Made by a program: the position numbers and the translations under genes
Assembly: GCA_017417315.1 (NCBI GenBank)
Contig: JAFPZK010000078.1
Location: 62,001-126,000 of the forward strand
Source of the DNA: Bacteroidales bacterium
Lineage (GTDB): Bacteria > Bacteroidota > Bacteroidia > Bacteroidales > UBA3824
Length of the DNA: 64,000 bases
Reading direction: 5' to 3'
In this document: one piece after another, positions 56,050-63,593 of the stretch
How the letters are laid out: each line of letters opens with the position of its first letter
Position numbering within the stretch: the first letter of the stretch is position 1
The notes under the pieces: generated by a model
What the model was told of the DNA's origin: nothing
Seen by the model: the letters and a program-made list of their open reading frames with translations, nothing else
The model's database searches: none

Positions 56050-57361
56050 ACTTCAAAATATCTCTCCAGAGTTTAAATTCCAAATCTTTTCTGCTGAAAG
56101 GTTTGATTTCGTCGGCAGAGGCTACCGTGTCGAAATTGTATGCAAGTTCCGAAAGGAAGAACGAAGCCCTTTCAAGACCTTCGCCGAGATTTATCATCAC
56201 AATGTCGCCGTCTTTTAATAAGCCTTTTTTGAGCGATTCAAAATATCCGCCGAGACCTATTGCCGAAGCAGGTCCTATTTTTTCCAACGTCTTGAAAGCC
56301 ACCAAACGCGCAACATCAGCCGTCTTTGTCTCGTCAAAAGTGATGATTTCACCGCCTGAATTTTTAGTCAAATCTGCAATTATCGGATACGTTCCCGGAA
56401 CGCCCGTCGCCAAGGTCTGAACCTTAGTTTTCGGGTTTTGAATCTTCGGGAAATCCTGCTGCCAACCTGTCGGAAAACCAGCGGCTTTCGCTTTTTCCCA
56501 AGCCTGTGTCATCGGGTCGCAAAGGCTCGGCTGAACAGAAATAAACCTCGGACATTTATAATCGCCGAACTCAGAAACCTCGCCGATAGCCTTTTCTACC
56601 GCAATCGGTCCAGTGCCGCCGCTCAACGCCTGAATGTAAACCGTCGGCAGTTCGCCAGTTAATCTCAGCCACTCGTAAACCCAAGTTTTTTTGGATTCAA
56701 CCCTCAGCGGGTCGGTGTTGCCGATTGTCATTAAAATATTGTTTTTAGCTGTAAATTCGCCCGCGATTTTTTTCGCAAAAGCATAGTCGCCTTTACATAT
56801 AACGGCTTTTTGTCCGTATGCGCTGACACTTGCAATATTCTCTTTTACAGCATCTTGCGGCATAAAAACGTACAAATTGATTCCCGCTTTTGCCAAATAA
56901 TGCGAAAAAGCGTTTGCCGTATTGCCCGTACTTGCAACAGCGTATTCCGTTACGCCGTTTTCTTTCAAAACCGATGCCGCTAACGTTCCCGCAATGTCTT
57001 TAAAAGTACGTGTTCCGTCATTAAAATTATGACGCATAACGTAGACTTTCAACGTCTTGCCGAACTCTTTTTTTGCGACTTCTTCCAAAAAGTCCCAACG
57101 GCTGACAGGCGAAACCCCCTCCCCTGCCGAAACGATATTTTTAGCATCGTCAAGGGGTAAAAAGTCAAAATAATGCCAAAGATTTTTTACATCTTTTGCA
57201 TTGAAAATCAGGTCTTTCAACTTTTCAGGTGAAGCGGTATATTTGGTATCGACAAAATTTTTGCCGCACTTCGGGCATTTTTGTCCGTGGTTAAACCACT
57301 CTTTAAAACTTTCAATTCTGTGTCCGCAACTTTTGCAGACAAAATAATATTTTTGAGCCAT
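56048..57361 (-). CDS. Threonine synthase-like PLP enzyme with zinc ribbon
   Basis: 437 residues from ATG 57361 (MAQKYYFVCKSCGHRIES); the in-frame ATG at 57388 lies inside the upstream gene and is rejected. An N-terminal zinc ribbon (CysXXCys near 9/12 and 28/31) precedes a fold-type II PLP domain. The PLP lysine lies in FNDGTRTFKDIAGT, followed by ASTGNTANAFSHYLAKAG (phosphate loop) and LSGGTGPIAVEKA. Architecture and motifs fit threonine synthase of the archaeal/plant type, which converts phosphohomoserine to threonine. The neighbour is a two-domain VOC protein (4 bp gap), unusual for thrC, so a specialised PLP lyase with a related reaction is possible. The ends carry a strong terminator. 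Confidence 0.75.
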   Translation of the reverse strand: MAQKYYFVCKSCGHRIESFKEWFNHGQKCPKCGKNFVDTKYTASPEKLKDLIFNAKDVKNLWHYFDFLPLDDAKNIVSAGEGVSPVSRWDFLEEVAKKEFGKTLKVYVMRHNFNDGTRTFKDIAGTLAASVLKENGVTEYAVASTGNTANAFSHYLAKAGINLYVFMPQDAVKENIASVSAYGQKAVICKGDYAFAKKIAGEFTAKNNILMTIGNTDPLRVESKKTWVYEWLRLTGELPTVYIQALSGGTGPIAVEKAIGEVSEFGDYKCPRFISVQPSLCDPMTQAWEKAKAAGFPTGWQQDFPKIQNPKTKVQTLATGVPGTYPIIADLTKNSGGEIITFDETKTADVARLVAFKTLEKIGPASAIGLGGYFESLKKGLLKDGDIVMINLGEGLERASFFLSELAYNFDTVASADEIKPFSRKDLEFKLWRDILK

Positions 57362-57365
57362 TTTT

Positions 57366-58532
57366 TTACTTTTTAAATTTAGCCGCACATTCGTCGGAAA
57401 TTCTTGTTTTTTCTTTTGCCGTATCGGATTTCGTGTAATCGTCGCCTTTGCGCAAAAACCTCAAACCTGACATTATAAAATCAGGCAACGGTTTTTCAGG
57501 ATTACGCTTTTTAAGATTAATTCCGATGTTGAATTTTGCCAAAACAGGTACGTAATATGTTTCAACAAATTCTATCAGGCTGCCGTCGGGGTCTTCGATG
57601 TAAGTGAAATGTCCCGATGCTCCGCCCATATCAAAAATTTCTGCGTCTTTTTCGTAGGCTTCGGGGTTGGAATCACACTGAAACTCAACGCCGTAACTCT
57701 TACAATGAGCACGCAAATCCTTCATATTCCTGATGTCAAAACAAATCTGAATAAATCCCGGATCGCCCCAGAGATGCGTTTTGAAATCGTAAATATGTTT
57801 TAATTCCCTGTCGGATTCCACCAACTGAACGAGTTCTATCTGTGAGGCGTTCAAGAAGTTAGAGAATGGACCTTTGCGTTTTTGTGAATGTCCGAGAAGA
57901 ACTCTGCGGTATTTTTCTTTTCCGCCGGGGAGTTTTGCGAAATCCTCAAAAACATCGGTTTCATCATAAATTACGGTGTCATAACCGAGAATATTTTTGT
58001 AAAATTCTTTTGACTTTTCTATATCGCTGACACCGAGAATTGCGCCGTAAATTCCGCCGGTTTTTGATTTGGTTTCGTTGAAAACAATGTCGCTTTCAAC
58101 GACTTCAAAAATATTTCCGAACGGGTCTTTTACGAAGAAATGGTCTTTGTTGTCAAGCGTTTTCGAGAAACTTGAAAGTAAAGTCAAATTATCATTTTTG
58201 AATTTCAGATAAGCCGCCGCAACGTTTTGACATTTGATTTTTCCGATAAAAATTCCTAAATCGCCGAGTTGAGGTTGAAAATCGAGTTCATGCGGCTCTC
58301 TTGAAGTGTATTGCCAAATTTCCAAGCCGCCGCCGCCCTGCATGTTATATGCTAAAATAGTGTGTCTTGACTGCGGTTGATGATTGGTGTAAGGCTGCAT
58401 CAGAGAGGCTTCACCGGGAGCGTCGCTTAGAAGCACGTCTGCGCCGAAATATTCTCTGTACCAGTCCCAAGCCTGATAAACGTCTTTTACGCCGATACCG
58501 ACTTGTTGGATTCCGCTGATTGAAAATGCCAT
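57366..58532 (-). CDS. Two-domain VOC (glyoxalase/dioxygenase superfamily) protein
   Basis: 388 residues with two vicinal-oxygen-chelate domains (about 1-140 and 160-320), laid out like 4-hydroxyphenylpyruvate dioxygenase but without its C-terminal motif. Domain 1 begins GIQQVGIGVKDVYQAWDWYREYFG and ends DPFGNIFEVVES. Domain 2 begins GAILGVSDIEKSKEFYKNILGYD and ends FTYIEDPDGSLIEFVE. Metal-ligand candidates are His and Glu in domain 2 (HFTYIEDPDGSLIEFVE), while domain 1 lacks an obvious His. Reaction unknown; isomerase, lyase or dioxygenase are all possible. It is co-transcribed with the threonine-synthase-like gene (4 bp gap), and the two may act on the same substrate. The promoter is not clear (a TACTTTG-like element near 58600). 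Confidence 0.8.
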   Translation of the reverse strand: MAFSISGIQQVGIGVKDVYQAWDWYREYFGADVLLSDAPGEASLMQPYTNHQPQSRHTILAYNMQGGGGLEIWQYTSREPHELDFQPQLGDLGIFIGKIKCQNVAAAYLKFKNDNLTLLSSFSKTLDNKDHFFVKDPFGNIFEVVESDIVFNETKSKTGGIYGAILGVSDIEKSKEFYKNILGYDTVIYDETDVFEDFAKLPGGKEKYRRVLLGHSQKRKGPFSNFLNASQIELVQLVESDRELKHIYDFKTHLWGDPGFIQICFDIRNMKDLRAHCKSYGVEFQCDSNPEAYEKDAEIFDMGGASGHFTYIEDPDGSLIEFVETYYVPVLAKFNIGINLKKRNPEKPLPDFIMSGLRFLRKGDDYTKSDTAKEKTRISDECAAKFKK

Positions 58533-58642
58533 TTTTAATAATGTGTTTTTTGATTAAAGTTTTTATAGCGCAAAGTAAACAAAAATTTCTGAAAATACAG
58601 CGGAAAATACAAAAAAATATAAAAATACAGTTTTTTTAAAGG

Positions 58643-59623
58643 CTAACCTTGGGTAACTTCCCAATAACCGTTTTTATTAGCACCAATGCGGCGAATAATG
58701 CCTTCGTCTTGAAGTTTTTTCATATTAGACTTGATACTTTTTAACGTAATACCAATAATTTCAGCGAGTTCCGACTGCTTGATATATGGGTTATCCTTGA
58801 TGACATCAATAATTTTTTGCTGATTTATGGTAACCTTTATAGTAACCTTTGTGGTAACCTTTTGACGGTTGATGATATTGTCAATTTCAGTATTCAAAAG
58901 GTCAAGCATAAACTCTATAAACTGAGTGCTGTTGGCATTGGTGAGCGTAAAATTCAGCGCGTCGTAATACTCTTTTTGGTGTTGTTTGACGAGAGTTTCG
59001 ACAGGAATCCATGCAAAAACGGGTTTCCAATGTTTTAAGATAACTGTCTGCCAAAGCCGTCCCATACGTCCGTTACCATCTTCAAACGGGTGGATAAATT
59101 CAAATTCATAATGAAAAACGCAACTTTTTATGAGCGGATGTTCGTCGGAATTTTTGAGCCACGAAAACAAATCCGCCATCAATTCCGGCACACGCATAGC
59201 GGGCGGTGCTACGTGTATAACTTTTGTACCGTCAAAAATACCTACGCCGCCGTTTCGATATTTGCCGTTAAGTTTTACAAGGTCAGCGGTCATCAAACGG
59301 TGAGCGCGTAAAAGGTCTTTTTCGTTGTTCGGATTTAGTTGAAGCAAAAGTTTGTAAGCCTCCACCGCGTTTTTCACCTCTTGAATTTCGTCAGGCGCAC
59401 CAAGAACTCTTTTGCCGTCAATAATGTCTGTAATCTGTTGAATACTAAGCGTATTGCTTTCAATAGCAAGCGAGGAATGAATTGTTTTTATACGGTTTTC
59501 TCTACGAAGTTGCAGACTTAACGGATTATCGGAAAGGGCTGTTATTGCGCCAATTTTTTCCGAAATTTCCGCAATAAGTTTTACGGCTTTCGATGTGATT
59601 GAATATGGCGGTGTGTATGACAT
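58643..59623 (-). CDS. Fic family AMP-transferase with C-terminal winged helix
   Basis: 326 residues from ATG 59623 (MSYTPPYS); an in-frame ATG at 59692 would add 23 residues and is less likely. The catalytic motif HPFEDGNGRMGR is complete, with the flap YRNGGVGIFDGTKVIHVAPP upstream. The N-terminal SSLAIESNTLS matches the inhibitory-helix motif S/TxxxE with Ser in place of the usual Gly/Asn, so the protein is a self-inhibited class II Fic. A Thr/Val/Lys repeat (KVTTKVTIKVTINQQK) joins it to a winged-helix domain (about 265-326). Fic proteins of this type usually AMPylate a partner or themselves. It lies next to the GTPase island, divergent from it. Confidence 0.9.
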   Translation of the reverse strand: MSYTPPYSITSKAVKLIAEISEKIGAITALSDNPLSLQLRRENRIKTIHSSLAIESNTLSIQQITDIIDGKRVLGAPDEIQEVKNAVEAYKLLLQLNPNNEKDLLRAHRLMTADLVKLNGKYRNGGVGIFDGTKVIHVAPPAMRVPELMADLFSWLKNSDEHPLIKSCVFHYEFEFIHPFEDGNGRMGRLWQTVILKHWKPVFAWIPVETLVKQHQKEYYDALNFTLTNANSTQFIEFMLDLLNTEIDNIINRQKVTTKVTIKVTINQQKIIDVIKDNPYIKQSELAEIIGITLKSIKSNMKKLQDEGIIRRIGANKNGYWEVTQG

Positions 59624-59850
59624 AATACTTGAATTTTCAAATGCGAAGATAAAGATTTTTTTTGAAATACCATAACTTTTTTCAATTAACAACTAAGTTA
59701 CTGAAAAACAACACAAAGAAAATTTTTTCAAAAAAACTTTTAAAAAAATTTGTTATTCTTAAAAAAGTTTCTCTAAATTTACGCCGATATGTTCAATCCC
59801 TAAAATTGTATTATAAGAAACAGACACTTTCAAATAATAATGACATACAC
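59624..59850. other. Intergenic region left of the structured element
   Basis: 227 bp, very AT-rich. It contains the start region of the Fic gene with a minus-strand TATCTTCG (one base off the -7 consensus) near 59645-59652, and no convincing gene. A small plus-strand ORF at 59662-59880 is Lys/Leu/Phe-rich and looks like chance. Nothing else is seen. Confidence 0.5.
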
Positions 59851-60032
59851 GGTGTGATAAGCATCACGCCAAGATTATAGACTTTACGCCTTAATTCTTT
59901 ACTTTCGAGAAAACTGGACACTTTCTAAAATGAAGTCAAGAAGAACGAGTGCGAGAGAGTCCGCGCTACACGGCGTGGACTGCTTTGTACTTTTTTGACT
60001 TCATAGGTAGTCCAGATAAATCCTCTCGAAAG
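59851..60032 (+). ncRNA. Candidate structured non-coding RNA upstream of the GTPase operon
   Basis: A hairpin at 59851-59870 (GGTGTGAT/ATCACGCC, loop AAGC) is followed by a nested inverted repeat of 131 bp. Stem 1 is CTTTCGAGA (59902-59910) with 60024-60032. Stem 2 is CTGGAC (59914-59919) with 60010-60015. Stem 3 is ATGAAGTCAAGAAG (59930-59943) with 59991-60004. Stem 4 is AGTCCGCGC (59958-59966) with 59973-59981, loop TACACG. All four imperfect pairs I found (853/868, 940/994, 943/991, 963/976) are G-U in plus-strand RNA but A-C in minus-strand RNA, so the functional RNA should be plus-strand. It ends 92 bp before the first GTPase gene. It could be a leader, a small RNA of the system or a mobile-element end. 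Confidence 0.55.
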
Positions 60033-60124
60033 AAAAAAGATACATCATAAAAGCAGTCAACGCCTTTTTTGTTGATTGTTGGTATAGGGCTAAAATTAGG
60101 TAGCAAAACTTTAAACGTAATATT
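60033..60124 (+). promoter_or_regulatory. Leader of the GTPase operon, weak promoter signals
   Basis: 92 bp with TTTG/TTG runs (60070-60083) and TATAGGGC near 60083, but no clear TAnnTTTG. The operon may be transcribed from a promoter upstream of the structured element, or use a foreign promoter type. Confidence 0.3.
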
Positions 60125-62368
60125 ATGATATTAGACCAAATTCAACAAGAAATCAACAAAGCCGTCCGCGAGAGAAAGGAATACAAAGACCTCGTGAACG
60201 GCAAAGTAGATTTGCTGAACAAGTTGAAGGCACAAATCAAAGAGTGCATTCAGAAGGTTTCAGCAAGTTCTTTCGAGAACAAGGCTATCTACAAGCAGAA
60301 ACTCAATCAAGCGATGGAATCAATTGACCAAATTCTTAAAGATTCCGCGCCGCTAATCAACCGTTTCAACCGCGACACCATCAATCTTGGCGTTGCAGGT
60401 GCAACACAGGCGGGAAAAAGTACGTTTTTGGAAGCCGTGTCTGGTGTGAAACTGCCGAGGGCAGGCGGAGAAAGGTCGGGAGATTCCACAACTGCCGCCA
60501 AGTCAATCATCATCAACAGTGCAGAAAAACGGACAACCGTCTATTTCCGTACAAAGCAGGAATTTGTAGCACTTGCAAACGCCTATCTGCCCGAAAAATA
60601 CAGAGGTTCGGTGTCTGACCTTGCAGATTTCGAGAATCTGCCGCTCGACAAAATCAAGTCTGACCCTGATATTTCGAGCAGCGAGCGTTACGAAGTTACG
60701 CTTCTCAAAGACGCTCAGGCTTCATTCCATTGTTTCAGAAACTTGCTCGTAGGAGGACAAAAAGACATTGATATTGCCGACCTTGCCGATTATGTGACAT
60801 TCTATCAGTGCAAAGACCCGAAAGAAGAACATCGTTTTTGGGCGGCGGTCAAGTTGGTAGAAATAAGGTGTCCGTTTGTTGCGCTTGGCGACAGCGACAT
60901 CAAACTGACACTTGTTGACCTTCCGGGAATGGGTCAATGTCCGAGGGTTAACGCACAGATGGTCGATGAGTTGGAAAACGAAGTCGATACCGTAATGCTT
61001 CTATTCAAGACTACGGCGGTAAAACCCGATGACGACGCCAACACATTTGATGCCATAAAAAATGCGCAGAAGTACGTAAAGGACAAGACCAAGTTTCTTT
61101 CGTTCCTAATCAATGTTGTTGAGAACGATGAAAACCGCTGCGGCAACGTCAACTCCATCAAAATCAGGATTGATGATGTATTCAAACACAATAATGACGA
61201 GGATTACAAGACCTACGAGACATCCATCATCAATGCTGACGGAACCTTCAATAGTGCGAAAGTACACCAAGACGTTGTTGGCGTACTCTCAAAACTTGTA
61301 GGTGACATTAAATCTTTGGATGCCGACACCTACAACGGATGGATTGGAACGCTTGATATCACCGACCTGAAAAATCAAGTCAACGAAATTGCGAACCAAA
61401 TCAAGAACGACCTGCCGTACAGCGAGGACGACGATGATTTGCTCGACGGCAAGAAAACCGACCTGAAAGCCGCCTTTGCAGACTACAACGACCTTGAAGA
61501 CAATTACATCGTCAAGAACACCATCAAAGAAATCAGTCGGGAAATCAATTCCAAAATCAACGAAATATCCACGAACATTGAAAATCTTCCTCTCGGCAAG
61601 GAGGTGGACAAATGGAAGGTTTATTTCGCAGAGCAGCGCAAACAATACAAGGGTGTCGCAATTCTCACGCCTGAACTAATCCGCCTGTGGACATACATCA
61701 GGAGCGAATACCGAGCAATCGAAAAAGTTGCCGACAAATTCCTTGTCAAACTCAAAAACGACATCATTGACAAGTTCAACGAAATTGTAAAAGTGCCGTT
61801 CATTACCAAACGTGGTGACGAAGGAATCACCGAATTGATTGACAAAATCGAGGGAACAGAAGTTGAAATGCCGATGATAATCTCAGCGTTCAAATCGTTG
61901 ATGGACGATAAAATAAGTTTCAATCAACTTGTGTACCAATACATTGTAAGTGCGGAACTTGCAAAATCCATCAGTAATGATTCCAAAAAGGGCGGCTTGA
62001 TTTCCGACGATTCTTTCAAAGTGCCGGAAGGAACAAGCGACGACGATGAGCGCGACCATTACGGAAACAAACTCACCCACGTAGTCCTTGATGTCAACAA
62101 AGAAATGGCGGAAATCATCAGTGACAAAACGCCTTTTGCCGTGGCAGCATACCTCTATGCAAAGGCTGAATACTTCAACGACTGCCTTAACCGCTCTACA
62201 TTCGACGAAAAAGAAAAAGACCTCTGTTTCAAGCACTTCTGCAAGACATTCCGCCTCGAACTTTGGCCTGACCAATTCGGCAAATCGAGCGAAACCGTCC
62301 TCGTGCGCGAAATCACTAAGTCGCTCACAGAAATAAGCAAACTCATCAACGAACTCAACAAATTGTAA
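60125..62368 (+). CDS. Dynamin-like/TRAFAC GTPase, first gene of predicted conflict operon
   Basis: 747 residues. A coiled-coil start (about 1-75) precedes a GTPase domain with P-loop AGATQAGKSTF (G92, K98, S99), a possible switch I region (GDSTTAAKSIII) and G3 motif LTLVDLPGMG (D265-G268). FLSFLINVVEND lies where the G4 strand is expected, but no clean NKxD is seen. Long helical regions follow (about 400-747), as in dynamin-like proteins. No TM helix is obvious. Lysine is often AAG and acid/amide residues often GAC/AAC, unlike the AAA-rich genes to the left, which suggests a different origin. It is 4 bp from a second GTPase-like gene. Nucleotide specificity and function are inferred, not known. 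Confidence 0.78.
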   Translation: MILDQIQQEINKAVRERKEYKDLVNGKVDLLNKLKAQIKECIQKVSASSFENKAIYKQKLNQAMESIDQILKDSAPLINRFNRDTINLGVAGATQAGKSTFLEAVSGVKLPRAGGERSGDSTTAAKSIIINSAEKRTTVYFRTKQEFVALANAYLPEKYRGSVSDLADFENLPLDKIKSDPDISSSERYEVTLLKDAQASFHCFRNLLVGGQKDIDIADLADYVTFYQCKDPKEEHRFWAAVKLVEIRCPFVALGDSDIKLTLVDLPGMGQCPRVNAQMVDELENEVDTVMLLFKTTAVKPDDDANTFDAIKNAQKYVKDKTKFLSFLINVVENDENRCGNVNSIKIRIDDVFKHNNDEDYKTYETSIINADGTFNSAKVHQDVVGVLSKLVGDIKSLDADTYNGWIGTLDITDLKNQVNEIANQIKNDLPYSEDDDDLLDGKKTDLKAAFADYNDLEDNYIVKNTIKEISREINSKINEISTNIENLPLGKEVDKWKVYFAEQRKQYKGVAILTPELIRLWTYIRSEYRAIEKVADKFLVKLKNDIIDKFNEIVKVPFITKRGDEGITELIDKIEGTEVEMPMIISAFKSLMDDKISFNQLVYQYIVSAELAKSISNDSKKGGLISDDSFKVPEGTSDDDERDHYGNKLTHVVLDVNKEMAEIISDKTPFAVAAYLYAKAEYFNDCLNRSTFDEKEKDLCFKHFCKTFRLELWPDQFGKSSETVLVREITKSLTEISKLINELNKL

Positions 62369-62372
62369 AAAA

Positions 62373-63581
62373 ATGACAGAACAAGAATACAAAGACCTCA
62401 AAAAGGTTTTCGACAAGGTGAAAAGCCCTGTCGAGAAAAAAATGAAGATACAAGGTGAAGAAATCACCATAAAGACCACCACACTTGACCCAATCCGCAT
62501 CGCTATGGCTGCGCCGCGACGCACCGGCAAGACATCGTTGCTTGCGACCATTTTCAGGTACATGAAAGAGCATATCACCCCCAACACTTTCGAAATCGTC
62601 ATCAATGAAGACGATGACAACAAGGTGCAGGAATATGCCAACACGTTGCAAGTAATCAAAAACGCCAAGACTGATGACGATGTTACCAAAAAGATCAATA
62701 ATTTGGAAGCAAGCAACGGCATACAGTCATTCAAGTTCACTATCCGGTTCAAACAGACCAACGATGCCAAAAAAACTATTTTTTGGATTGAGTTGCCGTT
62801 TGAAATAATGGACGTGGCGGGCGGCATTGTAGAAAACGACAAAAACCAAGATGCCAACAAGAGGGAAGAGTTCAAAGCACACTTGGACGAAAGTTCCATC
62901 CTGATTGTGCCATTCGATTCTATTCTTCTGATGGAAAAACCAATCACAAATGATAGGGAGAAACTTGACGATTTTGTTTCAAGGAGACTGAGCATCAACA
63001 ACATAGAGGATTGGTGCATTGAATGGGCTAAGACCCGCAAAAACGACCGCCATCCCAAGGTAATCTTCGTGGCAATGAAATCCGAGACATACCACACCAA
63101 CAAAACCACTGCCGACAAATCTTCGAGATGCTTCGAGGAGTTCAATAGCAAGTACCGGGATACTCTGTTCAAACTCAAAGAACACGCACCGACCGACTTG
63201 AAAATCACCTACACGCCGTTGGAAACCCTCGGCTGTGTTAAGTGCAACAAGTCGCTGTTCGACGACGAAACCGAGCAGATGGTTTACTCATTCATCAAAG
63301 TTGACAGCATCCAAAACTATTTGGGCGCGGGCATCATTCTCGGCGAGATATTCGAGCGCGCCAAAATGCAAATTAAAGACACATACGGCGACGCTCAAAC
63401 GTGGATTAAGGCAATCAAAGATATGTCGTGGTTTGAAAAAATCAAGCATCTCTTGGACACGATTTCGGCATATTGGAACGAAGATGGCATTCTCGACTTC
63501 TTCAACGGCATCCAATACATCGAACAGGAAATCGACAGCATCGCCGCCAAAGACAAATGCAAATATGCACGAACCATCTAA
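62373..63581 (+). CDS. Second P-loop GTPase-like protein of the operon
   Basis: 402 residues. A P-loop-like segment MAAPRRTGKTSLLATIF (A47, G52, K53, T54; first Gly replaced by Ala) lies after an amphipathic N-terminus. The G3 motif IMDVAGG gives D147-G150. VIFVAMKSETYHTN lies where the base-binding G4 is expected, but the NKxD is not clear. C-terminal helices (about 310-402) contain a Trp/Phe/Ile-rich part. The layout is that of TRAFAC GTPases found as a second GTPase in predicted conflict operons. The codon style is as in the preceding gene, with a 4 bp gap and 12 bp to the next gene. A long open frame on the opposite strand (61883-63208) is considered a shadow. Confidence 0.72.
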   Translation: MTEQEYKDLKKVFDKVKSPVEKKMKIQGEEITIKTTTLDPIRIAMAAPRRTGKTSLLATIFRYMKEHITPNTFEIVINEDDDNKVQEYANTLQVIKNAKTDDDVTKKINNLEASNGIQSFKFTIRFKQTNDAKKTIFWIELPFEIMDVAGGIVENDKNQDANKREEFKAHLDESSILIVPFDSILLMEKPITNDREKLDDFVSRRLSINNIEDWCIEWAKTRKNDRHPKVIFVAMKSETYHTNKTTADKSSRCFEEFNSKYRDTLFKLKEHAPTDLKITYTPLETLGCVKCNKSLFDDETEQMVYSFIKVDSIQNYLGAGIILGEIFERAKMQIKDTYGDAQTWIKAIKDMSWFEKIKHLLDTISAYWNEDGILDFFNGIQYIEQEIDSIAAKDKCKYARTI

Positions 63582-63593
63582 CTCATTGCCACT

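Noticed and set aside
59662..59880. 72-codon plus-strand frame next to the Fic gene
   Set aside because: Low-complexity Lys/Leu/Phe composition from AT-rich DNA, and it runs into the hairpin at 59851-59870.
59851..60032. Interpretation of the nested repeat as a retron, integron attC site or IS end
   Set aside because: No reverse transcriptase, integrase or transposase gene is near, no GTTRRRY core sites are seen, and no target duplication was found around it.
61883..63208. 441-codon open frame on the minus strand across the GTPase genes
   Set aside because: The opposite strand encodes clear GTPase motifs in two well-spaced genes, and the antisense translation shows no recognisable domain. 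It arises from the codon pattern of the sense genes.
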